This document shows, one piece after another, positions 24,137 to 31,789 of a DNA stretch of 36,181 nucleotides. Numbering within the stretch: the first letter of the stretch is position 1; the number at the start of each line of letters is the position of its first letter. The notes below the pieces were generated by a model. That model saw only the letters and a list, made by a program, of their open reading frames with translations, was not told the DNA's origin and did not search any database. Position numbers and translations under genes: made by a program. Source of the stretch: a virus; IMG/VR virus record IMGVR_UViG_3300032286_000030, positions 1 to 36,181 of that record. One strand, 5' to 3'.

Positions 24137-26494
24137 TTATCTCCTACCATCAGCGCGAACATCAATACGTGGAGCACCTAGTTGCCACTGTGTGCCTAAT
24201 GTATTTGACTCAAGTCTGAACGCCATCTGACGTCCGCGAATACGCACAAATATCTGTTGGGTAAATTGTTGGACGTTGTATGTCGTAGTGCTTGCGTATG
24301 ACTGCGCACTTGTCACCGCTGGGTTGTCGGAGTCACCGTAATTGGCACCGGGGTTTTGACGTGGGCGAACCTTAAAGTTGACGGAAGGCGCTGCTGAGGT
24401 GGAGCCATCAAAAGTGACGTCAGGTATAAGACGCCACACAAAACCAAAATTATGACCATCACCAATATCAAAGTCTGAAGATTGGCAGTAAGCATCAATG
24501 GCGATTGGGGTGCCAGTCTCGTTGTTATCTACACCTGTCTCTTGATATACAAGAGCGCCGTTGGTATAGGAATTGCCAGAGGTATACCCGATAGCTGACA
24601 TCGGCTCGGAGCGCAATGGGCTATCTAACCAAGCAGTGCGTGGGCGTACGGTTGTGCCATTCCAAGTACCGTAGTACCAAGTACGCTCAAGGTGGTTATA
24701 GATAACATAGCGGTCAACTAATACGTTTGGAGCGCCCGCAGTTCCTGTTCCGTTCTCCCCAGTAGAAGTAGTACCTGTAATAGATACATAAGACCACCAG
24801 ATTTCGTTGTAGCCTTCATTTGTACCAGAGAAGAACTGATACGCTTCCTGAACATTTATGTTGGTATAGATGTATTGGCGCAAGGCGCAGGGTAGCGTTT
24901 CTACACGACCAGAATACGTATAGAACTTATCAGCACCCATCCAATATGCGATATTGTTAGCTGTAGCTATAGCATTAGGACTAATGATAGAGATGTTGTC
25001 CGCAAGAAGCTGAGTGCTCCACACATAAGGAGCGCCAAGGTATTGGAACGAATAAATTGCTGAGTCTGTTAACACCAAAACTTCTTGTCGTGCTTGTATG
25101 GCAGTAACAATAGTTGAGCCGTGGCTTAGACGTATACCACCCGCTTGGTTGGTAATTATGGGAGTCCAAGTAGCAAGTGTGTTTTGGTCAGACCAACGAA
25201 CCTGTAAGGGGTCCAGAGTAGTAGAAGCGTACACACCTGTTGGGTCGTTTGTACCAAAAGCAAAAGTAAAGCGTGAGGAGTCAGACACCAACACAAAGTT
25301 AACTATTGATGGGCAGGTAGCGTCAGGTGTAAATGAACCAGACTTTGTAGTTACCGATACACCTGCCGCGACAAGTTGTCCACGGTCATATATGTTAGGG
25401 CTCGAGTTATTAGCCCAGTAATACATAGGATTACCACGTGGATTAAACAGCAAATCTTCGCCGTAGTTAGACTGACTCCATAGGCGTAACTGAATGCCTA
25501 CACCCGTAGTAGCAGGAGAGCCGTAACCCGTAGCAGTTGATGGATACTGATACACAGCATCGCCGTTTGCATGTGCCGCCGCAGTGCTGCTCGGAATTCC
25601 CGTACCCCCAGCAGCGCGAGTGATGCCGTTAAAAGTTGGAGAACCGCCACCAGTAATACTTGTGTAGGAGATACCTTCAGTACCAATCCATATCGTTCCA
25701 CTTGCGGCAAAACCTGCGGTAGAAGCTACCGCTATGTTGGCTGTAGAACTAGAGTTAATACTGGCAGTAAGAGTAGTTGCATAGGAAGGCCCAAGTGAAC
25801 CGCCATAGCCACCAGCACCATAACCCACACCAAAAGTAAATGTTGTGTTACCAGATGTGATCTGATAGTTTCCTACTGTAGCCGACCCACCACTACCTAC
25901 GTCACTGCTGTTTGCATTAACAGAAGCAGTTATTGTGTACGTAGTAATACTAGGCACTGATTGCACTTGGTATTCTTTATTTAGAACTGTGGCAGTGATA
26001 GCCCCGCCAAGTGAAACTGCGCCACTAAAAATTACAAAGTCCCCAACTTGTACGCTATTACCTACATCAGTAACCGTAATAGTAGGAGAGCCAGTTGTAG
26101 CAGAAAAAGTTACATCGCCCGCCGCTGTAGTAGCACGGATAGGGGTCACGTCGTTGAACGCGCCGCCACTAGAGTTTTGAATGTAGTACTTGTAGTTTGT
26201 TCCTATAGATAGCAGGTTGTACCCAGTTAAGTTAATCCAATTCCACATGGACTTAGCCACGCCCCAGAACGCGCCTGTAGATACTGTGGCAGATGTAGAG
26301 GTACCACTTGCAGCAAATGTGCTTGTAGGGGCAGTTGGGTAAATCGTACCACCATCAACTTGCCAGCCACCAATCTTCTCAGGGTAGCCGGAACGGAAAC
26401 GAATTTTGTCGCAGTCATACCAGCCACCCTCGTTTGAAAGGGTAGTGCCTTCGCGGTTAACGCCGGGTCTGAACTGTAGTTTCTGTAATGGCAT
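24137..26494 (-). CDS. Tail nozzle/DNA-stabilisation protein (P22 gp10-like candidate)
   Basis: The protein has 785 residues. The start, MPLQKLQFRPGVNREGTTLS, followed by NEGGWYDCDKIRFRSGYPEK and IGGW, is a recurrent opening of large podovirus tail proteins. The rest is almost entirely beta-rich, with Gly, Thr and Ser turns (WSDQNTLATWTP, LRLSHGSTIVTAIQARQEVL-like blades) and ends QLGAPRIDVRADGRR. This suits a beta-propeller tail hub or nozzle such as P22 gp10 or T7 gp12, which closes the tail and holds the DNA in. It starts two bases after the endolysin stop with a poor ribosome site, so it may depend on coupling. The family assignment is from pattern memory and context. Confidence 0.7.
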   Translation of the reverse strand: MPLQKLQFRPGVNREGTTLSNEGGWYDCDKIRFRSGYPEKIGGWQVDGGTIYPTAPTSTFAASGTSTSATVSTGAFWGVAKSMWNWINLTGYNLLSIGTNYKYYIQNSSGGAFNDVTPIRATTAAGDVTFSATTGSPTITVTDVGNSVQVGDFVIFSGAVSLGGAITATVLNKEYQVQSVPSITTYTITASVNANSSDVGSGGSATVGNYQITSGNTTFTFGVGYGAGGYGGSLGPSYATTLTASINSSSTANIAVASTAGFAASGTIWIGTEGISYTSITGGGSPTFNGITRAAGGTGIPSSTAAAHANGDAVYQYPSTATGYGSPATTGVGIQLRLWSQSNYGEDLLFNPRGNPMYYWANNSSPNIYDRGQLVAAGVSVTTKSGSFTPDATCPSIVNFVLVSDSSRFTFAFGTNDPTGVYASTTLDPLQVRWSDQNTLATWTPIITNQAGGIRLSHGSTIVTAIQARQEVLVLTDSAIYSFQYLGAPYVWSTQLLADNISIISPNAIATANNIAYWMGADKFYTYSGRVETLPCALRQYIYTNINVQEAYQFFSGTNEGYNEIWWSYVSITGTTSTGENGTGTAGAPNVLVDRYVIYNHLERTWYYGTWNGTTVRPRTAWLDSPLRSEPMSAIGYTSGNSYTNGALVYQETGVDNNETGTPIAIDAYCQSSDFDIGDGHNFGFVWRLIPDVTFDGSTSAAPSVNFKVRPRQNPGANYGDSDNPAVTSAQSYASTTTYNVQQFTQQIFVRIRGRQMAFRLESNTLGTQWQLGAPRIDVRADGRR

Positions 26495-26495
26495 A

Positions 26496-26948
26496 TTACT
26501 TTGCGTGGTATTCGGCTTCTGTCAGGATGCCGGGTTTGTATTTACCTTCTGGCTTATAGATAGTCAACTCTTGCTGACGCATCTCGGGCGCAAAAGAAAT
26601 GTGCATCCAACGTCCATACTCGTGAATCATCTGGTCGAACTTAATACCAGCCTTTATAACAAACTGACATAGCGCGTAAGGAGTGTGAGCAGAAGAAGAG
26701 CAGTCAATAGCCCACCCGTCCATGTGACTGGACACCTTAGAGCCACCAACAGCCACATTAACATCGGGCAAGCGTAGCCAAGAATTAACACGAAGAGCGC
26801 CTGTGACATTTCGTATTGCCTCTAGTTGTTCGGCAGCCGACTTCATATTCGCCAGTTGACGTTCATCGGGCTGGTTGTTTATGTTCATGCGTATAGCAGT
26901 TTCGCTATACGTTGCTTCCTCTAGGCTAAAGTGTTCGGATAAATTCAT
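26496..26948 (-). CDS. M15-family peptidase endolysin
   Basis: The protein has 150 residues. The N-terminus (MNLSEHFSLEEATYSETAIR) is typical of the Peptidase_M15_3 family (PF08291). The zinc site is complete: VGGSKVSSHMDGWAIDC gives the S-x-H-x(6)-D motif (His75, Asp82), and RWMHISF supplies His116, with His109-Glu110 nearby. Such enzymes cut peptide cross-links of peptidoglycan (L-Ala-D-Glu or D-Ala-D-Ala bonds) and serve as phage endolysins. There is no signal peptide, so it relies on the holin, whose gene it overlaps (ATGA). Function is well supported by motif and neighbours. Confidence 0.93.
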   Translation of the reverse strand: MNLSEHFSLEEATYSETAIRMNINNQPDERQLANMKSAAEQLEAIRNVTGALRVNSWLRLPDVNVAVGGSKVSSHMDGWAIDCSSSAHTPYALCQFVIKAGIKFDQMIHEYGRWMHISFAPEMRQQELTIYKPEGKYKPGILTEAEYHAK

Positions 26949-27343
26949 TTCTTAGCCTTCATATCCATTATCTTCTCCAGCGTTCTACCGCCAAAGTAAA
27001 ACGACATAATTAACATGCCCCATTGTCCCAGCAATTCAACATAGTTGTTGTTTACTTCAACGTCCCAAGCCGACATCATGGCAAAAACTGTGTAAGTAAT
27101 TAGTATAAATACCAAAGTCATTGGGCGTATGTTCTTGGACAGCCAAGAGTCTGAAGCCATGTCTGCTTTAAGGCGCTCGGTCAACTCATGGGACTCAGCA
27201 ACATCGGCATTGAGTTTTGCCAACTCGCCATTTTGTTGCATCTCAAGCAGTTTGAGTTTGGCTTGCTCCGCCTGTGCAGGATCAGGAAAGACCTTATCTA
27301 GTATCTTCCCACCAATGTCTAAAAGTGCGCCGATAGGTATCAT
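26945..27343 (-). CDS. Holin (Holin_3TMs / GTA holin type)
   Basis: The protein has 132 residues, with AAGGAAC before its ATG. An N-terminal amphipathic segment (MIPIGALLDIGGKILDKVFP) is followed by a charged helix (about 22-70) and two clear membrane spans, IRPMTLVFILITYTVFAMM (about 72-90) and LGQWGMLIMSFYFGGRTL (about 104-121), ending in a basic KKK-like tail. This matches the 3TM holin family (PF11351). It forms membrane lesions that release the M15 endolysin encoded directly downstream. Its start overlaps the stop of the 58-residue gene, so three or four lysis genes appear translationally coupled. Confidence 0.88.
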   Translation of the reverse strand: MIPIGALLDIGGKILDKVFPDPAQAEQAKLKLLEMQQNGELAKLNADVAESHELTERLKADMASDSWLSKNIRPMTLVFILITYTVFAMMSAWDVEVNNNYVELLGQWGMLIMSFYFGGRTLEKIMDMKAKK

Positions 27344-27516
27344 TTCTGTTCCTTTAGTTCTCGTTTGAGTTTACGCAACTCTTTGATTTCTTGCTTGAGC
27401 TGCGCTTTCATGTATAGGGTTTCTACGTATGCCATTGATGTAACTCCAACAATTACGCATATCGTCACCCCTATCAAAATCCACCAGACAAGTTTCGTAG
27501 TGCCCACATCATCCAT
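27340..27516 (-). CDS. Small TM plus coiled-coil protein of the lysis cassette (58 aa), possible i-spanin
   Basis: The frame from ATG 27514-27516 to TGA 27340-27342 reads MDDVGTTKLVWWILIGVTIC, more hydrophobic residues, then AYVETLYMKAQLKQEIKELR and a Lys/Glu-rich end. It therefore has one N-terminal membrane helix (about residues 8-28) and a charged coiled coil, the layout of inner-membrane spanins but much shorter. It overlaps the upstream gene by 43 bases and the holin start as ATGA. A second in-frame ATG (27433-27435) has GGAG eight bases upstream and would give a soluble 31-residue coiled-coil form. No outer-membrane lipoprotein partner was found. The lysis role is inferred. Confidence 0.6.
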   Translation of the reverse strand: MDDVGTTKLVWWILIGVTICVIVGVTSMAYVETLYMKAQLKQEIKELRKLKRELKEQK

Positions 27517-28190
27517 CCAAAAAACATTGATATAAACACCACTGCAACCCCGCTACTTATCAACCCAATTAACTCAATCTCTTCTCGCTCTTGCTTCCAC
27601 CTTGCCAGCCTAGTCCTACGAATCATCTCAGACCTAGCCCATTCCTGCTCACGTTCAATCTTGCCGTACATTACCAAGAATCTGCTGTACAAGTCTTTTA
27701 ACTCTGGAGGGGCGTAGACCATTGCTTCACGGGTCTGCTCCATCAACTTCTCCAACTGCAACTCAATTAGCGCCCGCTCAATGGCTTTTTTGCTGGTGTT
27801 TTGCGCTGGGTCGTAGTTGGTCTTACTTGTCTCCTCTAGTTCAAGGTAGTAGTTGTTAATCTGTTGCTGGGTGTCAAAGAGGACTCCGATGTTGTCCCCG
27901 ATGTCTTTGATGAGTTTAAGTTCAAGGTCTTCGTAGGACTGCTGCTTCTTTTGCGCCACAGACTTTGGCGCGGCTGTGTCTCGTTTTGTCGCAAGTTTGT
28001 CGTGAGGTGGCGCGAATAGTCCAACGAACCAATCAAATATGCCTTTGATAGCCTTAACATCGCTAATGACTCCCTCGACAGTTTTCTTGGCTCCTTCGAG
28101 TTCCATGCGTCCATCGTGGAGCATGTTGCACCCTGCTTTGATAAAGCCAACGGCGGTTTGGGCCGCCATGAGAAGAGTGAAAGGGTCCAC
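27474..28190 (-). CDS. Coiled-coil protein with C-terminal membrane segment
   Basis: The protein has 238 residues and starts at GTG 28188-28190, with AAGGA about nine bases upstream. The first 60 residues (MDPFTLLMAAQTAVGFIKAG) form hydrophobic and amphipathic helices, with a possible membrane-associating FDWFVGLFAPP. Residues 85-205 are long charged coiled coils (YEDLELKLIKDIGDNIGVLF and RARWKQ-type heptads). Residues 210-230 are a strong membrane span (LIGLISSGVAVVFISMFFGW), followed by a short tail. I recall cyanophage and pelagiphage proteins with a similar MDPITLLMAAQ-like start that are unannotated. It could be a virion internal protein or part of the lysis machinery. Its end overlaps the 58-residue gene by 43 bases. 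Confidence 0.68.
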   Translation of the reverse strand: MDPFTLLMAAQTAVGFIKAGCNMLHDGRMELEGAKKTVEGVISDVKAIKGIFDWFVGLFAPPHDKLATKRDTAAPKSVAQKKQQSYEDLELKLIKDIGDNIGVLFDTQQQINNYYLELEETSKTNYDPAQNTSKKAIERALIELQLEKLMEQTREAMVYAPPELKDLYSRFLVMYGKIEREQEWARSEMIRRTRLARWKQEREEIELIGLISSGVAVVFISMFFGWMMWALRNLSGGF

Positions 28191-28191
28191 A

Positions 28192-28758
28192 TCAGAATGT
28201 CCTTGGCCCGTTAATCCAGCACACAGCCGAATAGCGTTTGCCAGAGGTTACGGGGGTAACTTGATGGCGTACAAAAGAAGGGAACGCAAGAACAGTCCCA
28301 CGTTTCATTTCTATAGTCTCGCCTCCAATAAATTGAAACTCACCGCCTTCAAACTCGGAGGGGTCAGAAAGCAGTGCAACTATGCTTACCTTACGAACTA
28401 TAGGCGAGGTATCAAACGGTGCCCAATCCTCATGCCACCCGTAAAACCCATCTTTATCGTAAGCAGTTAACTGTACTTGTTCTGGTCGCCCAAGTTGGTA
28501 GTCCCAACCAGCTTCTTGGCTTGCGTACAACCCATAATTATACAAAATACCTTCAATCCAATGACTAAATGGAGCCCAGCAAACAGAAGAATTTCGTATT
28601 TTTGTGTCTACCTCCGCATTATCATTTACAACTTCCGCTTTTTTCTCTTGGATTGTGGCTCTTTCTTTTAAAAGTAGGTCACATAATTCAGAAGACAGTC
28701 CATTTTCCCATCTCCAAAAGGCGGATAAGGTACTAAGTTTTGCTGCATCATTTACCAT
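28192..28758 (-). CDS. 2OG-Fe(II) oxygenase (PKHD-type hydroxylase)
   Basis: The protein has 188 residues, with GGAG six bases upstream of the ATG. The double-stranded beta-helix core carries the iron triad: YGWHEDW (His109, Asp111) and FVRHQVTPV (His165). SGKRYSAVCW gives Arg175 for 2-oxoglutarate. FEGGEFQF and KRGTVLAFPS are standard strands of PKHD/prolyl-hydroxylase-like enzymes (2OG-FeII_Oxy_3/4). Such enzymes use O2 and 2-oxoglutarate to hydroxylate a protein side chain, nucleic acid base or small molecule. They are common in marine phages, mostly with unknown substrates. It overlaps the second oxygenase gene by 11 bases. The substrate is unknown. Confidence 0.9.
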   Translation of the reverse strand: MVNDAAKLSTLSAFWRWENGLSSELCDLLLKERATIQEKKAEVVNDNAEVDTKIRNSSVCWAPFSHWIEGILYNYGLYASQEAGWDYQLGRPEQVQLTAYDKDGFYGWHEDWAPFDTSPIVRKVSIVALLSDPSEFEGGEFQFIGGETIEMKRGTVLAFPSFVRHQVTPVTSGKRYSAVCWINGPRTF

Positions 28759-29323
28759 TTGGTTCTCCTGTTTTTATTTTTCCTGATTCCCAATCTTCTA
28801 CTGGTACGTGTGCGCCAAACATCCAAAGCACGCGAGAGGTCTTACCACTAACAGTAGATACAGAGTGTGGGATTTCCGAAACAAGGTAGCAGTGCAACTC
28901 ACCCATTTCTATATCAACACGCTGCCCATCAAGATAAAGCTCGCCACCAGAATCCGCTTTACGGGTCATAACATTACAACGCAGTGTTGCAAAACCACCA
29001 TAAGACCGTGGGTCTTGATGAGTATAAACATCACCTCCAGGAAATGTACAGGAAACAACTACACCATCTCTACCATGTCCTTCAATTAAATCGTAAGAAT
29101 TTACACCACAAAAAGAACGAATACGATTAGATATATCCAAAACAACTTGGGGGTATTCATATCTGTTGCTATATAACCGAGAGGTTACTCGCTTTGTATA
29201 TCCAATACCCTCTGTAGAAATACTAACATCCAACCATTTTTTTTCAACGCCTTCATCTACCCACGCATTTAACGCGGAACATTCTTTGGGCGACAAAAAG
29301 TTTTTATGGCGCTCAATACGCAT
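28748..29323 (-). CDS. Second, divergent 2OG-Fe(II) oxygenase
   Basis: The protein has 191 residues. ATG 29321-29323 overlaps the stop of the cupin gene (TAATG); a TTG at 29330-29332 in frame is less likely. The iron-binding triad is VYTHQDPRSY (His102, Asp104) and SEIPHSVSTV (His153), with SRVLW giving Arg164 for 2-oxoglutarate. SGGELYLDGQ and MGELHCYLV are matching strands. The N-terminal half (NFLSPKECSALNAWVDEGVE) resembles the cap region of prolyl 4-hydroxylase-like proteins. Only the scaffold is shared with the neighbouring oxygenase, so this is not a recent duplication. The substrate is unknown. Coupling to the cupin and the other oxygenase suggests a joint pathway. Confidence 0.87.
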   Translation of the reverse strand: MRIERHKNFLSPKECSALNAWVDEGVEKKWLDVSISTEGIGYTKRVTSRLYSNRYEYPQVVLDISNRIRSFCGVNSYDLIEGHGRDGVVVSCTFPGGDVYTHQDPRSYGGFATLRCNVMTRKADSGGELYLDGQRVDIEMGELHCYLVSEIPHSVSTVSGKTSRVLWMFGAHVPVEDWESGKIKTGEPNGK

Positions 29324-29682
29324 TAGTCCCAATCCCTAGTCAGAGGTTCGAAAGGTGGGGTAACGCCGTCTGGTATAGACGCGGGGTCAAGAATATCGCC
29401 ACTACCGTCTTCGTTACGCAAAGCGTGGATACAGTGGGCAATAGTGTCGTCTTCTAATGCGGTTAACTCATGCACAACATCAGCTTTGATATAGATATGT
29501 GCTGGTGCAGTAAAGTCGGTATCTTTACCTAAAGCGTTTATACGCAACTTGCCCTTACTTAGAAGAGTCAGATGATCATGGCAATGTGCATGCCCGTATT
29601 CTTTGTCGCCTGCTTTACGAAACAACATTTGCTTTATAAAGACATTTTTTACGCACGAAATGTATGGGATTACGTCTGACAT
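29323..29682 (-). CDS. Small cupin protein
   Basis: The protein has 119 residues and starts at ATG 29680-29682, preceded by AGGATAAAA. An extension to 29733 is possible but has no ribosome site. It has a cupin motif 1-like segment, EYGHAHCHDHLTLLSKGKLR (His31, His33, His35, His37), and a motif 2-like IKADVVHELTALED (His71), consistent with a small metal-binding beta barrel. Single-domain cupins may be isomerases, oxygenases or sugar/signal-binding proteins; here the C-terminal 30 residues (DPASIPDGVTPPFEPLTRDW) are extended and Pro-rich. It is coupled to the oxygenase downstream. The reaction is not recognised. Confidence 0.8.
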   Translation of the reverse strand: MSDVIPYISCVKNVFIKQMLFRKAGDKEYGHAHCHDHLTLLSKGKLRINALGKDTDFTAPAHIYIKADVVHELTALEDDTIAHCIHALRNEDGSGDILDPASIPDGVTPPFEPLTRDWD

Positions 29683-29684
29683 TT

Positions 29685-30086
29685 TTATCCTATAAAAGTT
29701 GTTTCTGGAAATGGCACTATCGCAGGAGACCACTTACTAAAACGGTAATTCCAATAATAGTAAACTCCATCAGTCGGATAAGGTATAGGCGGAATCCAGT
29801 TACATGTTGGCTCATCCCAAACAAAATTGTCCACTGGTTTAGGGTCAGCAAACCCACCATACTCACCACATTCAGGGTGGAAAGTACCGCCAATATCAGC
29901 ATATCTAAATCTAAAATTATTGTTGTAGGACGTTTGTTTCCATGTAGCTGCGGGTAGAAAGCTGTTTAAAAACGTTATACCCACAGCTTCGCTTTGCGGA
30001 AACGGTAAATTTTGAATATCGTCATTATTAACAACATGTACTTCTAAAACAACATTGTTTTCATCTAGTTTTGCAAAGTGTGCCAT
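29685..30086 (-). CDS. Conserved phage protein of the fibre region (cyanophage-type MAHFA family)
   Basis: The protein has 133 residues. ATG 30084-30086 (MAHFAKLDENNVVLEVHVVN) has GGAG seven bases upstream and is preferred over an in-frame ATG at 30096-30098 inside that site. The sequence contains GITFLNSFLPAATWKQTSYN, NNFRFRYADIGGTF, VWDEPTCNWIPPIPYPTDG and a Trp-rich end. I recognise this order (MAHFA-DENN, WKQTSYN, YPTDG) from proteins of marine T4-like and podovirus-like phages, located by tail fibre genes. The repeated aromatic/Pro motifs suggest an assembly factor or a small fibre or decoration protein. The function is not established. Confidence 0.7.
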   Translation of the reverse strand: MAHFAKLDENNVVLEVHVVNNDDIQNLPFPQSEAVGITFLNSFLPAATWKQTSYNNNFRFRYADIGGTFHPECGEYGGFADPKPVDNFVWDEPTCNWIPPIPYPTDGVYYYWNYRFSKWSPAIVPFPETTFIG

Positions 30087-30097
30087 TGATTTCTCCA

Positions 30098-31033
30098 TTA
30101 AACAGTAAACACGCCATCACCAGTAAACGTGTTGTAGTAGTACGTACCATCATTTGAAACCGACCCACCAGATTTAGCTCCTGCGCCTATGGGGTATCTA
30201 ATAATCACAACACCACCTCCGCCACTACCTCCAGCTATAGGTTGGTTAATATTGGGAATGCCGCCGCCGCCACCTCCATAACCACCAGTACCTGGTGTAC
30301 CATTGTTGACACCATTTGCACTTGGTCCGCCACCACCTGCACCACCAGCTGCATTAGGCCTATTGTATGTGCCTGCGCCAGCACCACCACCAGCTCGGGT
30401 AGTGCCTGTTACGCCATCATTAGCACCGCTGCCGCCGGGACTTCCATCAGAACCACCATTTCCTGCGCCTGGAGCACCTGCACCGCCACCGCCACCGCCA
30501 GAACTGCCAGATTTTCCTCCATAACCAGTACCACCAGGATTACCTTGACCTCCAGTGCCGGAGCCGGCAGGTGCAACACCGTCCCAACTGCCACCGCCGC
30601 CGCCAGAGCCACCAGAAAGTCCAGGTTGCGAACCTGGGCCTTGACAGTCGCCACCGCCACCGCCACCTGTTGTAGATATGCCGTTAAAAGATGAACCGCT
30701 TCCAGGCCCACCACGTTGAGCACGGCGTCCGGCACCGCCACCACCAACTGTTACAGGATATGAACCCGCAGTAAGAGAAGCTGTGGATGTTCTCAAGCCG
30801 CCTGCACCGCCGCCGCCAGTATTTGCAGCGCCTCCTCCACCTGCAACAACAACAAAAGTTATAGATAAGGCGTTTGACTTCCCGTAGAAATTTGACAGCG
30901 CAATCGTGCCTGACGGAACACCCGCCAAAGTTCTATACGAAGACTGGTTAATGTTCGCGGTTGTAGTACCGGGAGTGTTAAGTTCTACGTTAATTGCATT
31001 GAAGGATATTGGACCGGATGCTGGTAATGTCAT
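30098..31033 (-). CDS. Glycine-rich tail fibre tip/adhesin
   Basis: The protein has 311 residues and follows GAGG. The N-terminus (MTLPASGPISFNAINVELNT) and SSYRTLAGVPSGTIALSNFY, then GKS form a conserved attachment domain of about 55 residues found in many phage fibre proteins. From about residue 60 to 275 the protein is dominated by Gly runs with Ala, Ser, Thr, Pro and Asn (VVVAGGGGAANTGGGGAGG style), closing with GGVVIIRYPIG and a short DGTYYYNTFTGDGVFTV end. Gly-rich blocks resemble the polyglycine-II receptor-binding tips known from T4-like gp38 adhesins. It probably contacts the host receptor. The Gly-rich DNA is low complexity and prone to expansion or contraction. Confidence 0.78.
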   Translation of the reverse strand: MTLPASGPISFNAINVELNTPGTTTANINQSSYRTLAGVPSGTIALSNFYGKSNALSITFVVVAGGGGAANTGGGGAGGLRTSTASLTAGSYPVTVGGGGAGRRAQRGGPGSGSSFNGISTTGGGGGGDCQGPGSQPGLSGGSGGGGGSWDGVAPAGSGTGGQGNPGGTGYGGKSGSSGGGGGGAGAPGAGNGGSDGSPGGSGANDGVTGTTRAGGGAGAGTYNRPNAAGGAGGGGPSANGVNNGTPGTGGYGGGGGGIPNINQPIAGGSGGGGVVIIRYPIGAGAKSGGSVSNDGTYYYNTFTGDGVFTV

Positions 31034-31042
31034 ATCAACCTC

Positions 31043-31780
31043 TTATGGTGTGCCATACGCAGTAATATTAGCAAGGGTAATTAAGTTACCCGACGAATCT
31101 AATGACGCTACATTTGTACCGTTGTAGTTGAAATACAGTTTTGTCCCGCTTGGGGTTACGTTCCAACCACCTGAATTGGTGATGTTCGTTGCGTTTGTGG
31201 CGTTTGTTGCATTTGTGGCGTTTGTTACGGTAGTTGAGCCTATAACAGCAACAACTTGTGCCCCTGTTGCCGCAGTGAAATTACTTGTCCCGTTGCCGTA
31301 GGCCAAACCAGTAAGAGTAGTTACCCCCGACCCTCCGTTATCCACAGTTAAGGGTGTGCTTAAAGCCAAACTACCTAAATAGTTAACCGCGCCAATAACG
31401 TCAGTGCCGTTACACACCATCAAATACTTTGCTCCCGCTGGTACAGATAGCCCTGTCTGACCACTAACTAAAACTCGGACTGCACCGGCAGTATTGTTGT
31501 ATATGAAATAGAGTTTTTTGTTGGCTGGGACAACCAACTGCGTGTTAGTGCCGCCTGTACCAGTCAACTCAATAAACATGTTGCGGGCTGTAGCAGAAGC
31601 CCCCTGAGACATGGTTAGCGTGGTAGTTGCGCCAGTAGAAACCGCTTGGGTCACGTACCCGGAAATAGCCTGCTCTAGTAACGTGCCAATGTTGAGGTTG
31701 TTGGTTGCGCCCCAGTTACCGGCTTGGTCACCAGTGCCGATAAGCTCTAAGGCTAAATTGGTTGAGTATGTTGCTGACAT
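31043..31780 (-). CDS. Tail fibre/appendage protein
   Basis: The protein has 245 residues, with AAAGG upstream of its ATG. The N-terminus (MSATYSTNLALELIGTGDQA, GNWGATNNLNIGTLLEQAIS) is a recognisable fibre-attachment module of marine and freshwater phages. The middle is beta-rich, with a module similar to a collar or carbohydrate-binding barrel (NKKLYFIYNNTAGAVRVLVS). A GGSG shaft repeat follows, then a run of Asn-Ala-Thr triplets (about 188-200). It ends with NYNGTNVASLDSSGNLITLA. No enzyme motif is present. A role in host binding is inferred from composition and neighbours. Confidence 0.72.
   Translation of the reverse strand: MSATYSTNLALELIGTGDQAGNWGATNNLNIGTLLEQAISGYVTQAVSTGATTTLTMSQGASATARNMFIELTGTGGTNTQLVVPANKKLYFIYNNTAGAVRVLVSGQTGLSVPAGAKYLMVCNGTDVIGAVNYLGSLALSTPLTVDNGGSGVTTLTGLAYGNGTSNFTAATGAQVVAVIGSTTVTNATNATNATNATNITNSGGWNVTPSGTKLYFNYNGTNVASLDSSGNLITLANITAYGTP
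31188..31223 (-). repeat. Tandem 9-base repeat coding for Asn-Ala-Thr triplets
   Basis: Four near-identical 9-base units (GTTGCGTTT, GTGGCGTTT, GTTGCATTT, GTGGCGTTT on the + strand) lie back to back inside the fibre gene and give Asn-Ala-Thr triplets. The unit is a multiple of three, so copy-number changes would keep the frame. Confidence 0.75.
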
Positions 31781-31789
31781 GTTGTGCCT

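Noticed and set aside
27836-28192. 118-codon frame starting at an ATG two bases from the GTG start of the 238-residue gene
   Set aside because: The GTG frame gives a coherent coiled-coil/TM protein with a good ribosome site; the ATG frame gives an erratic Trp/Pro/Ser-rich product.
30242-30694. 150-codon + strand frame rich in Thr, Ala and Ser opposite the glycine-rich adhesin
   Set aside because: It is a by-product of low-complexity DNA (reverse of Gly codons) with no ribosome site.
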